DNA of 64,000 nucleotides from Bacillota bacterium. Its GTDB lineage: Bacteria > Bacillota > UBA994 > UBA5500. Every line of letters begins with the position of its first letter. The stretch's first letter is position 1. Below the pieces are notes generated by a model. It made no database searches and was not told the DNA's origin. It worked only from the letters and a program-made list of their open reading frames with translations. The stretch is taken from NCBI GenBank assembly GCA_023436245.1, contig JAEZJZ010000020.1:1-64000 (forward strand), given 5' to 3'. Shown piece by piece: positions 1 through 8,840 of the stretch. A program made the translations under genes and the position numbers.

Positions 1-1
1 A

Positions 2-16
2 TCCCGCAATGCGGGA
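2..16. repeat. Short inverted repeat at left edge
   Basis: TCCCGCA and TGCGGGA flank a single A. The first 140 bases hold no convincing gene. The 'gcagtctcgc' wording nearby resembles the flanks of the GGCTCGGC palindrome clusters seen at 8.7, 30.2 and 59.4 kb, so this may be the edge of a similar repeat. Confidence 0.3.
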
Positions 17-142
17 CGGGCATCGGTTGCGTCCTGCCACGCCTCTACAGAGGTCATACTGAGCAGTCTCGCTTACTCTCATGTTACCGTACGAAACACG
101 ACAGCGGGCTGTCGCACTTCTCTAAGCGAACCATGGGCCAGG

Positions 143-865
143 TCATCGCTGCTCCGGGTCGAAGCAGCCAGCCTCCACCTGCAGACAGAGCCGGTGCAAG
201 GCGGCAATCCCCCGAATCCGATCGCGGTTCAACTGATCCAGATGGCGCGCGATGCCGCTGGTCATCCGCTCGATTCTGCCTCGATCGTTACAATCAAACG
301 CCTCCAAGTCGGCCCGAATTGAGTCAATGAAGTAGCGCTGGTTATCGGCATAAACCGCAAGCTTCAGCGCGTAAATGACCAAGGCGCGCTGCACCTGGCT
401 GGCCGGGAACAGGCGGTAGTTGTTCTCCCTGCGCTCCGCATGGAGTAGCCCAACCTTCTCCCAATAGCGGATGGTCGTGACCGGAATGCCTGTCTCCCGG
501 CTCATATCCTTAACCGTCAGGCATTGCCGTTTGTCGACCGACACTCTGGTCTTCCGGAGCAGGCGCGCCACAACTCGTTCCGCAATCTCCCGCTCCTGAT
601 GCAGTTCTGCCTGAGCTTTGGTCGCCAGCCAGAGTGCCGCCTCGATTCGCTGCGCCATCACTTCGCCTAAGATCGTTCCGATGCTGGGAAAGCTGAAACC
701 GGGCATCATCTCACGCGCCGCGGTGAAATAGGCCAGGTGTTCCGCGGTGTAGACCCGATACCCGGCAACGGTCCGTTCCACCGGCGGCACGAAGCCGAAG
801 ACCTCATAGTTGCGCAGAGCACTGGTACTGACCCCGAGCTTGCGCGCCACATCTATCGGTCGCAT
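143..865 (-). CDS. MerR-family regulator with two HTH domains
   Basis: This is a transcriptional regulator of about 240 aa. The N-terminal 70 residues form a MerR-type winged helix (VARKLGVSTSALRNYE, then a GYRVY wing). A second MerR-like HTH follows at about residues 120-180 (MSRETGIPVTTIRYWEKVGLL, then NYRLF). A tandem arrangement is unusual, since most MerR proteins carry one HTH and dimerise through a coiled coil. The reading frame stays open further upstream, but I chose the ATG at 865 because GGAGGAG lies at good spacing and the extra upstream residues overlap the divergent gene. It is divergent from the UvrA-like/MFS genes and probably controls them; the ligand is unknown. Confidence 0.8.
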   Translation of the reverse strand: MRPIDVARKLGVSTSALRNYEVFGFVPPVERTVAGYRVYTAEHLAYFTAAREMMPGFSFPSIGTILGEVMAQRIEAALWLATKAQAELHQEREIAERVVARLLRKTRVSVDKRQCLTVKDMSRETGIPVTTIRYWEKVGLLHAERRENNYRLFPASQVQRALVIYALKLAVYADNQRYFIDSIRADLEAFDCNDRGRIERMTSGIARHLDQLNRDRIRGIAALHRLCLQVEAGCFDPEQR

Positions 866-893
866 CCCTATCTCCTCCCCGTCAACCGAAAAC

Positions 894-899
894 ATTATA
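894..899 (-). promoter_or_regulatory. -10 element for the MerR-like gene
   Basis: A perfect TATAAT on the minus strand lies about 30 nt before the MerR-like start codon. No good -35 is visible, so this is only a candidate promoter. Confidence 0.4.
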
Positions 900-967
900 G
901 CACTAATGTAAGCTTTTTCAGGCATTAGGCTGGTATATCGCGGAGACACGCGGAGAAACCTCGGCAA

Positions 968-998
968 TTGCTTTAATGTTATATGATAGTAGTATACG
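968..998 (+). promoter_or_regulatory. MerR-type promoter with 19-bp spacer
   Basis: TTGCTT (968-973) and TATACG (993-998) are separated by 19 bp, the elongated spacing known for MerR-activated promoters. It lies just upstream of the UvrA-like gene and beside a MerR-family gene. The hexamers are imperfect, so the assignment is an inference from spacing and context. Confidence 0.4.
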
Positions 999-1031
999 CG
1001 CGCGCGAAAAACGACGAAGGAGGGGCTAGCG

Positions 1032-3488
1032 ATGCAGAACATGATCATCACCGGCGCCAGAGAAGGGAATCTGCAGAACGTCTCGCTGGAGATACCGCGC
1101 AACAAACTGGTCGTCTTCACCGGCCTATCCGGATCCGGCAAGACCACCCTGGCCATGGATGTAATTTTTCAAGAGTGTCAGCGTCAGTACTTGGAGGCGA
1201 TCGGCTTGGAGGGTTTGCACAAGCCGCAAGTCGAGTCCATCCGCCATGTCTCCCCGGCAATCATGATCACGCAGGCCGAGTCCAATCGCAACCCGCGCTC
1301 GACTGTGGGCACTGTCACCGACATCTACACCGACCTGCGCATGGTCTATGAGAAGCTGGGAGTGCGGACCTGCCCGCATTGCGGTGAGACGATTTCCGCC
1401 GGCGACTGCAAAGAAGAAACGGAGAAGACAGGCGACGAGTTCAACGTCTTCATGTACTGCAATTGCTGCCAAGAGCGCATGCGGAAGCTGACCAGGACCG
1501 ACTTCTCACACAACACCAGAGAAGGGGCCTGTCCTACCTGCCAAGGCCTCGGTCAAGTGCTGACCGTGGACAAACAGGCGACTGTCGATGAGTCACTTTC
1601 CCTGGAAGCGGGTGCAGTCCGCTTCTGGGAGCAGCAATACAAGGAGTACCAAATCTCCTCACTCTACAGTGCGTTCCGGCATTTCGGCCTGCCCATCAAC
1701 CCTGGCACACCGGTGGCGCAGTTCAGCCACCTCCAACGGAAAATCCTCTACCACGGGGTGGAAAGCGACGCCATCCGGCAGGCTTTCCCGGCGGTCCGCC
1801 CGCCAAAGACGGTGGTCGCCGGCAAGTTTGAGGGCGTGTGCGTCACCCTGATGCGCCGCTTGGCCGATCAAGGAGGCGATACCAAGCGGCTGGATGACTT
1901 CTTCAGCCGGGAGGCCTGCCCCGATTGCGGAGGGGAGCGCCTGGGAGCAGCCAGTCGCTCCGTCACCGTTGCCGACACCCGCCTTCCAGAGCTATCGGTG
2001 CTGCCACTGCAGTCGCTGCAACACTGGGTGGAACAGCTTGAGCGCTCACTCACCCCAGCCCATAGCAGCCTGGTCGCCGCCTACCTGCTGGACCTCAAGA
2101 CCAAGACCCGACGCATCGCCAACGTTGGCTTGGGCTACTTGGCCCTGGATCGCCAGACCATCACCCTCTCCGGTGGCGAGTTGCAGCGACTGAAGCTGGC
2201 GGCAGCGCTGGACTCTGATCTGACTGGGGTAATCTACATCATGGATGAACCAACCATTGGCCTCCACCCGCAGGACACCGCAGGCATTATCGCCATCCTG
2301 CACAAGCTGCGCGACCTGGGTAACACCGTGATCGTGATCGAGCACGACCCGGATGTGATGACCGCCGCCGACTACGTGGTGGACATCGGCCCTGGTGCAG
2401 GCCGGCACGGCGGCCAAGTTGTGGGCAGCGGCACTCTTTCAGATTTAGCCAAGCAGCAGGCCTCGGTCACCGGGGCCTACCTGCGGGCCGCCAAAGCGGC
2501 GAAGACAGAGTTCCGATCCGGAACCGGAACGTCAATCCATGTGCAGAACGCCAGCCTGCACAACCTGCAGCAGGTCAGCGTCAGCTTTCCCATCGGCTGC
2601 CTAACGGCTGTGACCGGGGTCTCCGGCTCCGGAAAATCGACACTGGTTTTTGATGTGCTGGCCAAGGGGCGCAAGCAAGGGACAGAGGGCGCCGTCCACG
2701 GCAGCGAGGCCTTCAGCCAGATTGTGACCATCGAGCAGGCGGCCATCACGCGCATGCGCCGCTCCAACGTCGCCACCTATAGTGACGTCTACACGGAGAT
2801 CCGGAACATCTTTGCCGGGCTGGACGCGGCCCGCAGCCGCGGGCTGACCGCCAAGCACTTCTCCTTCAACACCAAGGGCGGTCGCTGCGAGAACTGCGAA
2901 GGGCTGGGATATGTCCAAAGCCACATGCTCTTCTTCACGGATCAGGAGGTCACTTGCCCGGTTTGTGGTGGCAAGCAGTTCAGCGACGAGGTGCTGGCCG
3001 TGCGCTACCAGGACCTCTCGATCAAAGATGTGCTGCGCTTGCCGGTGGAGGAAGCGTTGCCGGTCTTCGCCGATCATCCCAAAATCGCCAGAATCCTCAG
3101 CCTGCTGCAGGAGGTGGGTCTTGGCTATCTGGAGCTCGGGCAGACCCTGACCACGCTCTCCGGCGGCGAAGGCCAACGGCTGAAGCTGGCCAGGGAACTG
3201 CTCGGCAACGCCGGCCAGAACACCCTCTACCTGATGGACGAGCCGACCACTGGGCTGCATCCGCTGGATGTGGACAACTTCCTGGCCCTCTTGAACCGCA
3301 TGGTGGACGCCGGCAACACAGTGATCGTGGTGGAGCACAATCAGCAGGTGATCCGCGCCTCCGACTGGATCATCGACCTTGGCCCAGGCGGCGGCACCGC
3401 CGGCGGGCAGGTCGTCTTCACCGGCACTCCCCGCGAAATGATTGAGCGGGGCGAGACCGTCACGGCGGAGTACCTGAGGATGACATAG
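1032..3488 (+). CDS. Short UvrA-like ABC ATPase (drug-resistance type)
   Basis: This is a tandem ABC ATPase of the excinuclease UvrA class, 818 aa against about 940 for housekeeping UvrA. Walker A motifs are at residue 31 (GLSGSGKTT) and about 529 (GVSGSGKST). Signatures LSGGELQR (about 378) and LSGGEGQR (about 710) are each followed by a MDEPT Walker B. Zinc-ligand cysteines are at C114/C117, C143-C146 and C167/C170, with CENC/CPVC near 618-641. Shorter UvrA paralogs such as DrrC act in drug resistance rather than general excision repair. The MerR-type regulator and MFS neighbour fit a resistance cassette, but a repair role cannot be excluded. The start has an AGGAGGGG ribosome site. Confidence 0.85.
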   Translation: MQNMIITGAREGNLQNVSLEIPRNKLVVFTGLSGSGKTTLAMDVIFQECQRQYLEAIGLEGLHKPQVESIRHVSPAIMITQAESNRNPRSTVGTVTDIYTDLRMVYEKLGVRTCPHCGETISAGDCKEETEKTGDEFNVFMYCNCCQERMRKLTRTDFSHNTREGACPTCQGLGQVLTVDKQATVDESLSLEAGAVRFWEQQYKEYQISSLYSAFRHFGLPINPGTPVAQFSHLQRKILYHGVESDAIRQAFPAVRPPKTVVAGKFEGVCVTLMRRLADQGGDTKRLDDFFSREACPDCGGERLGAASRSVTVADTRLPELSVLPLQSLQHWVEQLERSLTPAHSSLVAAYLLDLKTKTRRIANVGLGYLALDRQTITLSGGELQRLKLAAALDSDLTGVIYIMDEPTIGLHPQDTAGIIAILHKLRDLGNTVIVIEHDPDVMTAADYVVDIGPGAGRHGGQVVGSGTLSDLAKQQASVTGAYLRAAKAAKTEFRSGTGTSIHVQNASLHNLQQVSVSFPIGCLTAVTGVSGSGKSTLVFDVLAKGRKQGTEGAVHGSEAFSQIVTIEQAAITRMRRSNVATYSDVYTEIRNIFAGLDAARSRGLTAKHFSFNTKGGRCENCEGLGYVQSHMLFFTDQEVTCPVCGGKQFSDEVLAVRYQDLSIKDVLRLPVEEALPVFADHPKIARILSLLQEVGLGYLELGQTLTTLSGGEGQRLKLARELLGNAGQNTLYLMDEPTTGLHPLDVDNFLALLNRMVDAGNTVIVVEHNQQVIRASDWIIDLGPGGGTAGGQVVFTGTPREMIERGETVTAEYLRMT

Positions 3489-3589
3489 TGAATCGGCGCT
3501 GAGCGCACCCAACTGAGAAGCAAACTTTCCCCCTCCCCGCCTTGCCTTTCCTGTATAATTGATAGGTATGCGAAGGAGTTGGGACAACA

Positions 3590-4867
3590 ATGGCCAAACA
3601 ACATGGAACCAAACTGGATAGAAACCTGCGCTGGAACAACATCAACGGGGTTTTCTCCACGCTATCTCAGAACATGCTGATGCCGTTCACAGGCATCTTT
3701 GCCATCAAACTTGGCGCAACTGATGCGCAAATTGCCGCTCTCTCGTCCTGGCCGGCGCTGGTCAGTCTGTTTGCCATGATTCCAGGGGCGCGCATGGTAG
3801 ACCGCTTCCCCCGCAAGCAGAAGCTGGTGGCCGGCTTCATGATTATGAACCGCATCTTCTTTCTGCTGCTCTCGCTGATGCCGTTGATCATTCGGGACGA
3901 GTCCCGGCGGCCGTTGCTGTTTGTGGCCATGATTGCGATCATGAACATCCCCGGTGCGGTGGCAAATGTCGCCTGGCAATCATTCATCGGCAACGTCATC
4001 CCCGGTGATCGGCGAGCTATGGCCATCGCCACCCGCAATCAGCTGATGGGGTTCTGCGGCGTGATCGCGTCCCTGATCGCCGGCAAGGTGATGGACAACC
4101 TGAACTTCCCGGTCGGGTTCCAAGTGATGTTCTTCATTGGGTTCGTACTGGCCTTGCTGGAGATTGCTGCTTTTCTGCGCATCGAGGAGACGCCGGCTGA
4201 GCAGCCGGCACGCGCTCCGCGACAGCAGGCCGGCCTCGGCGCGAAGCTCCGGCACTCCTGGCAGGTGATGAAGGGCTACCCTGGTTACTGGCGCTTCGCT
4301 GCTGCCTCGCTCACCTTCTACTTCGGGTGGATGATGGGTGGCCCGCTGTTCACCAAGTATCAGGTGCAGGAGCTGCATACCACTTCCACCTGGGTGAGCA
4401 TCATCAGCGTCTGCTCCACCATCGGCTCCGTGCTCGTCTACCCGATTTGGGCCAGGCTGTCCGAGCGTTACGGCAACAAGCGCCTGCTGATTTTCTCGAC
4501 CATGGGCATGGCTTTCACCCCGGTGTTCTACGCCATCTCCACCCAGCCCTGGATGCTGGCAGCCCTGAGCGTCGTGGTCGGCTTTGCCACCGCTGGCACC
4601 TTGCTCATGCTCTTCAACGGTCTGCTCGAGGTCAGCCCGGAGCAAGATCGCACGCAATACATCGCCTACCACAACACCGCCACCGGCGTCGTCTCGGTGC
4701 TGTCACCCTATGTGGCCATCGCCATGGTCGCGGCCGGAGGCATTCGTATGGCCCTGCTCGGCGCCGCCTTCTTCCGCGGTCTGGGCGCTCTGGCTTTCAT
4801 GGCCGTCTACCTGATCGAGCGCAAGCAGGCAAGGGCCCGGCGGACCGCGCGGGTAGTTGGCGAATAG
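3590..4867 (+). CDS. MFS transporter
   Basis: This is a 425-aa integral membrane protein with repeated hydrophobic segments typical of a 12-helix major facilitator. A GARMVDRFPRKQK loop after the second hydrophobic segment resembles the MFS motif-A region between TM2 and TM3. It lies 100 bp downstream of the UvrA-like gene on the same strand, with a TATAAT at 3554-3559 and AAGGAG before the ATG, so it may have its own promoter. Export of a toxic compound is the obvious hypothesis from the neighbours; the substrate is unknown. A strong bidirectional hairpin follows it. Confidence 0.8.
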   Translation: MAKQHGTKLDRNLRWNNINGVFSTLSQNMLMPFTGIFAIKLGATDAQIAALSSWPALVSLFAMIPGARMVDRFPRKQKLVAGFMIMNRIFFLLLSLMPLIIRDESRRPLLFVAMIAIMNIPGAVANVAWQSFIGNVIPGDRRAMAIATRNQLMGFCGVIASLIAGKVMDNLNFPVGFQVMFFIGFVLALLEIAAFLRIEETPAEQPARAPRQQAGLGAKLRHSWQVMKGYPGYWRFAAASLTFYFGWMMGGPLFTKYQVQELHTTSTWVSIISVCSTIGSVLVYPIWARLSERYGNKRLLIFSTMGMAFTPVFYAISTQPWMLAALSVVVGFATAGTLLMLFNGLLEVSPEQDRTQYIAYHNTATGVVSVLSPYVAIAMVAAGGIRMALLGAAFFRGLGALAFMAVYLIERKQARARRTARVVGE

Positions 4868-4946
4868 GGCGTCAAGCCGATCGTCGCCGGGAATAGGTGA
4901 ACCACGGGAAGCGACGGCTCGCTCTGAGTTTGAGCACCATGTAGAA

Positions 4947-4978
4947 AAAGGCCTTCCGGAATTGCCCGGAAGGCCTTT
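4947..4978. terminator. Bidirectional terminator hairpin
   Basis: A perfect 13-bp stem (AAAGGCCTTCCGG / CCGGAAGGCCTTT) has a 6-nt loop. It lies between the convergent MFS and TIGR03915-family genes, and A/T-rich stem ends let it work on both strands. Confidence 0.75.
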
Positions 4979-4986
4979 GCATTCGG

Positions 4987-5796
4987 TCAGTTTGGAACGG
5001 GGGGACTGTCCCCGCGTTCCAGTCTGCGCGGATGGCGTGCAGACTCTCCACTGCCGAACTCGGTCAGGTACTTCCAGTAGCGCTTCGGCATGTGGTTCTG
5101 TCGACCCTTGGGGTTCAGGCGACCCTCAACGGCAATGGTGTTGTAGAAGAGTCGCCACAACTCGCGAAAGGCAATCTCCTCTTCGTCCGGTTCGGGCAAC
5201 TGCAGGTCCTCAACTGGAATGATCAGGTGACGATAGGGTTGGTAGATCAAGGCCATGCCGTGGGTCTGGTCGTGAATCAGGAATCGCTCTTCCCGATAGC
5301 GATCGCAGAAGTGCCGAGCCAGCAGGGGCAGCACGTAGTTGTTCGGCTCGATGCGCGCCGTGAGGGCGTTGTTGGCCACGGAGAAACGCACGAACCCGGT
5401 GAGGAGATGGCTCTCCTTCTCCAGGTACGTCACTGCCTTGTGCAACGCATCCACCACCTCGTCGGTGAGCATATCCAGCACAGAGGGTCCATGCCGGTAG
5501 CCGAGACGCAGGAAGAGTAGAATGTACAACTCCTTGCGCGGCAGGCAGGTGAGAAAAGCACGCTGCACAAACTCCAGCACGGCGCTGCCCATCTTCTCGG
5601 GGATGGAGACGCGCACGCGGCGCGCGCGCTGCTCATCTGTGGCAATCTCCTTGGCCGGGAAGAGCATCGCTTGGCCTTCACCGGGTCCGAGGATGTCAGA
5701 CGGTATCTCCTGCTGGTGATAGCTCTCAAACACGCAGCAAAGCAGACCGTCGAAGCTTCCGTCATAGCGATAGACTAGATCGGACTGGTAAGGCAC
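4987..5796 (-). CDS. TIGR03915-family putative DNA metabolism protein
   Basis: This 269-aa protein resembles the TIGR03915 (DUF4130-related) family, which is encoded beside the TIGR03916 radical SAM protein and is thought to act in DNA modification or repair. The N-terminus (YRYDGSFDGLLCCVFESY) is the family hallmark, and MPKRYWKYLTEF near the end fits the usual C-terminus. The start is GTG at 5796 with GGGGAGG 7 nt upstream, overlapping the end of the radical SAM gene by 22 bp, so translation is probably coupled. The last dozen codons (LERGDSPPVPN) come from a copy of the TGGAACG palindrome, so the natural C-terminus seems to have been replaced or extended by a repeat insertion. Confidence 0.8.
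   Translation of the reverse strand: MPYQSDLVYRYDGSFDGLLCCVFESYHQQEIPSDILGPGEGQAMLFPAKEIATDEQRARRVRVSIPEKMGSAVLEFVQRAFLTCLPRKELYILLFLRLGYRHGPSVLDMLTDEVVDALHKAVTYLEKESHLLTGFVRFSVANNALTARIEPNNYVLPLLARHFCDRYREERFLIHDQTHGMALIYQPYRHLIIPVEDLQLPEPDEEEIAFRELWRLFYNTIAVEGRLNPKGRQNHMPKRYWKYLTEFGSGESARHPRRLERGDSPPVPN
4993..5021. repeat. TGGAACG palindrome, copy 1 (family A)
   Basis: TGGAACG at one end and CGTTCCA at the other enclose GGGGGACTGTCCCC; the whole folds into a hairpin. This copy lies inside the 3' end of the TIGR03915-family gene. Other copies are at 8397, 12070, 32093, 43706 and 45168. Confidence 0.8.
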
Positions 5797-7172
5797 AAGC
5801 TAGCCTCCCCAGCAGCGCCTTGCGCTGCGCTGTCACTAAAGGCGATTCTCGCTTGTCGAGAATCGGATGGCACCCCAGCGGCGATATTCGCTGCGCTCTC
5901 TGCTGCTTGGCCGAAGAGCGAGAGCTGCACCGGCTTCATCTCCTGGCGATAAAGGCCAAGCTGAGCAGGAGACATCAGTGCCTGAAGCACGACGCTCGAT
6001 GCCAGGCGTGTCCCCATCCTCGGCTGACCGGCACAGCTGATGAAGTACTGCGCGCGCTTCAGCACCACGCCGAGCTTCTTCAGGCCGGCAAAGTCGATGG
6101 AGCCGGTGCGTCGGGCCGTGAGGATGCGCTTGGCGCTGGTCACACCGATGCCAGGCACCCGTAGCAGGTCTGCGTACGGCGCACGGTTCACGTCTACTGG
6201 GAACAGCTCCATATGGTTCAACGCCCAGTTGCACTTCGGGTCCAGATAAGGGTTGAAGGTCTGGTGCCGCTCATCCAGCAACTCGCCTGCCTTGAAGCCG
6301 TAGAACCTGAGCAGCCAATCCGCCTGATAGAGGCGATGCTCGCGCAGGAGCGGCGGCTTGGTATCCACGGCAGGAAGCAGTGGATTCTGCCCCACTGGCA
6401 TGTAGGCTGAGAAGAAGACCCGCTTCAAGCGATAGCGCCGGTAAAGGGCTTCGGTCAGGCTGAGTATCTGAAAGTCTGTGTCCGGGGTGGCTCCGATGAT
6501 CATCTGGGTACTCTGCCCCGCTGGTACGAACCTGGGCGCATGCTGGTATTTGACCAAGTCCGTGGTATTTTCATGGATACGGTCTTGAATATAGGCCATC
6601 GGCGTGAAGATGGCTGTCTTCGATTTATCCGGAGCCAGCAGCTGCAGACTGTGTTCGGACGGCAGTTCGATGTTCACACTCATGCGGTCGGCCAGAAGCC
6701 CCATGCGGGCGATCAGTTGGCTATCTGCCCCGGGGATAGCCTTGACGTGGATGTAGCCTGAGAAGCGATAATCCTCCCGCAACAGGCGCAGCGTCTCAAT
6801 CAACTGCTCTGTGGTGTAGTCCGGGTTTCTCAGCACGCCAGAACTGAGGAACAGTCCTTCGATGTAATTGCGCCGATAGAATCCGATGGTCAGCTCCGCC
6901 AGTTCCCGCGGCGTGAACGTGGCGCGCGGGGTGTCATTGGAGCGCCGGTTGATGCAGTACTGGCAGTCGTAGACGCAGGCGTTGGTCAGCAGCACCTTGA
7001 GCAGCGATATACAGCGTCCGTCGGCCGCGAAGCTATGGCAAATGCCGGAGGCGACGGCGTTGCCCAGACCGCCTCGGGCAGTGCTCCGATCCGCGCCACT
7101 CGAAGTGCAGGCCACGTCGTATTTCGCTGCATCGGACAGAACCCCCAGCTTGTCGAAGACGTCCAAGAGCAA
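5775..7172 (-). CDS. TIGR03916-family radical SAM protein (putative DNA modification/repair)
   Basis: This is a radical SAM enzyme of 465 aa. The 4Fe-4S motif CVYDCQYC is at C66/C70/C73. A helix-hairpin-helix (DLLRVPGIGVTSAKRIL, about residue 340) suggests DNA contact. The architecture matches TIGR03916, whose members are linked to TIGR03915 and sometimes to uracil-DNA glycosylase; the substrate is unknown. The TTG start at 7172 has GGAGG 4 nt before it, and a second TTG at 7166 is possible. It is the first gene of a two-gene operon with the TIGR03915 partner. The C-terminal 60 residues are low in complexity and probably variable. Confidence 0.85.
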   Translation of the reverse strand: MLLDVFDKLGVLSDAAKYDVACTSSGADRSTARGGLGNAVASGICHSFAADGRCISLLKVLLTNACVYDCQYCINRRSNDTPRATFTPRELAELTIGFYRRNYIEGLFLSSGVLRNPDYTTEQLIETLRLLREDYRFSGYIHVKAIPGADSQLIARMGLLADRMSVNIELPSEHSLQLLAPDKSKTAIFTPMAYIQDRIHENTTDLVKYQHAPRFVPAGQSTQMIIGATPDTDFQILSLTEALYRRYRLKRVFFSAYMPVGQNPLLPAVDTKPPLLREHRLYQADWLLRFYGFKAGELLDERHQTFNPYLDPKCNWALNHMELFPVDVNRAPYADLLRVPGIGVTSAKRILTARRTGSIDFAGLKKLGVVLKRAQYFISCAGQPRMGTRLASSVVLQALMSPAQLGLYRQEMKPVQLSLFGQAAESAANIAAGVPSDSRQARIAFSDSAAQGAAGEASLCLTSPI

Positions 7173-7192
7173 TCAGCCTCCTCGTCCTCCAT

Positions 7193-7221
7193 ATTATACC
7201 CTGAACATATGTTTGGGTAAA
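7193..7221 (-). promoter_or_regulatory. Promoter of the radical SAM operon
   Basis: On the minus strand, TTTACC, a 17-bp spacer and a perfect TATAAT (7198-7193) lie about 20 nt before the TTG start. A perfect palindrome AACATATGTT (7204-7213) sits in the spacer and could be an operator. Confidence 0.55.
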
Positions 7222-7247
7222 GCAACATCCAAACCAAGAGACGAAAA

Positions 7248-7283
7248 GGGCCCGGTAACACGTCGTTACGTGCTTACTGGGCC
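7248..7283 (-). terminator. Terminator of the SpoIIM-like gene
   Basis: Stem arms AGGCCCAGTAAGCACGT and ACGTGTTACCGGGCCC pair with one bulge and one wobble. On the minus strand the stem is followed by TTTTCG. It lies downstream of the membrane-protein gene and before the radical SAM promoter. Confidence 0.6.
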
Positions 7284-7433
7284 TGTCGATTCCGCGGGCG
7301 CGCTACGCTATTACGTTCCTGCCTTCAATGCTTCACTCATCGGTATGCGCGCCACTCGACTGCTTTTCCATGTTCATCTCATTCCATCGCCTTCGCCCAT
7401 AGTTCCGCCTGACTGTCAGTGCCCCGGCGCACG

Positions 7434-8045
7434 TCAATTGGCTAGATAGTTCGCTTCCACTAGTGCCGCTGCCAGCAGGGCGACAATCACGAGCAGTCCC
7501 AGCAGTATCTCTATGCCCGAGAAACGCAAATCCCGTAGCTTGTGCACCTCCGCCCATTCCTTGGCGGGAAAGCTTCTGGAGATGAACAGCGATTTGGGCA
7601 GGGTCATGGCACAGGCTATGGCGTATGCCGTCGTTTCCCAGAGTCCCACGCGCAGAAACTGGGCATTGGCAGCCGCCACGCTGGCAAATGGGACCTCAAA
7701 CCCGTTGGTCCCCGCGAGCCACCCAATCGCTGCGCCCTGAATGAGCAATACCAGCAGCCCAGGCGTCAGCCAAGCGAAGCGCGCGAAGAGATTGCCAACG
7801 ATGATGACGGCGAGTACCAGCGCATTATTGGCGATTATGAACAGGAAAGTACTCAGCCACCCACCCACCGCCGCCTCAGATGTCGAGACTACTGGAACAT
7901 CCACCCATGCTTCTGGGCTTGTCAGATATCCAGATCCGAAGGCGAGCCACAGCACCGCCTGAAATAGCAACCACACGGCCACAGCTCTCCGTGCGGGTCT
8001 CATTTCGTACAGATTGCCAAACCATCTTCCCAAAATTGTCGCCAC
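7434..8045 (-). CDS. SpoIIM/DUF95-like membrane protein
   Basis: This 203-aa protein has about five hydrophobic segments. The central part (FLFIIANNALVLAVIIVGN, then WLAGTNGF, and a later LWETTAYAIACA stretch) follows the pattern of stage II sporulation protein M and related DUF95 proteins, which have an N-rich first core helix, an NG turn and a late small-residue helix. SpoIIM itself acts in engulfment with SpoIID and SpoIIP, but the family also has many non-sporulation members, so a sporulation role is not implied. The GTG start has GGAGGT at ideal spacing. It stands alone. Confidence 0.55.
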   Translation of the reverse strand: MATILGRWFGNLYEMRPARRAVAVWLLFQAVLWLAFGSGYLTSPEAWVDVPVVSTSEAAVGGWLSTFLFIIANNALVLAVIIVGNLFARFAWLTPGLLVLLIQGAAIGWLAGTNGFEVPFASVAAANAQFLRVGLWETTAYAIACAMTLPKSLFISRSFPAKEWAEVHKLRDLRFSGIEILLGLLVIVALLAAALVEANYLAN

Positions 8046-8396
8046 TTGGGCACCTCCTCATTTCGTGTCACTAGACGCAACACAACGTCTTTTCTCGCTG
8101 TTCCACTCTTTGCTAATTCATTAGTGGCACCATTCAATAAATCTTGGGCCTCTTCCTGCAAAGGCAAAAGCAGAATTCCCTGAGGGCACATTTGCTGCCC
8201 GCTGCAACGGGCAAACAGTTGCACTTCTCTCGCTCGACACCTTCAAGAGGCACTCGGACGACCATACTCGCCCACATACGTGATCGTCGCCAACCTAATG
8301 GAAAGCCGCAGCGCGATGGCTGACTCGGCTCTGCACTGGGTAACATGATGCTGGCGGCTCCCCGCCATGATGTAATCAACATCATCAGCTAAGAAA

Positions 8397-8422
8397 TGGC
8401 ACGGGGTTGTCCCCGCGTGCCA
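8397..8422. repeat. Variant TGGCACG palindrome, copy 2 (family A-like)
   Basis: TGGCACG...CGTGCCA encloses GGGTTGTCCCC. Both arms carry compensating changes relative to TGGAACG/CGTTCCA, so the hairpin is preserved. Confidence 0.65.
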
Positions 8423-8705
8423 TTCCCATTCAGTTTGATCCCAGCCGGAGGGCTTCGGAGTGGCTATCAAGGCATTTGCCCACTTCACAGAAAATTGACT
8501 CGCTCGCTCGATGGCTCAACTTCTTGATCCCTGGATGGAACAAATTTGCAGGCACTGGATCCGTCCCGGCGTCCCGTTCCGGAGCGCGAAGAGAGCGACA
8601 GCCCACAGACCAAAGCTTGGCCTGTGGGCTGTATCTTTGCGGTAATCTCCGGCCGAACGAGCAGACGGGTGGCTACGAGAGGCCGTTCTGTCTGTACCTC
8701 GTAGC

Positions 8706-8723
8706 GGCTCGGCATGCCGAGCC
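8706..8723. repeat. GGCTCGGC palindrome (family B), copy 1
   Basis: A perfect 18-bp palindrome GGCTCGGCATGCCGAGCC is preceded by GTAGC. Identical copies are at 30190, 30293 and 59361. Confidence 0.8.
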
Positions 8724-8840
8724 GATCCCGGCACTACAGCATGCTGTGGTGCTACGATCCCAGGGAAAAGGGACTTTCTAAACGCTCTCGCATGCTGCGG
8801 GGTCTACGAGAGGGAGTAGGCGACTTCTGATCACTCTCCG

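Larger units (their letters stand above)
8046..8840. other. Intergenic region with hairpins and repeats, no gene
   Basis: No open frame here has a ribosome site or a recognisable product. Contents: a family A-like palindrome (8397-8422), a strong hairpin (ACAGCCCACAG/CTGTGGGCTGT, 8598-8632, with inner CCAA/TTGG), a family B palindrome (8706-8723), and a near-palindrome around CAGCATGCTG at about 8737-8746. The region looks like a repeat sink downstream of the S9 peptidase gene. Confidence 0.6.

Noticed and set aside
143..1156. Longer 337-aa version of the MerR-like gene
   Set aside because: The first 97 codons overlap the divergent UvrA-like gene and its promoter and have no ribosome site; the ATG at 865 with GGAGGAG explains the family start.
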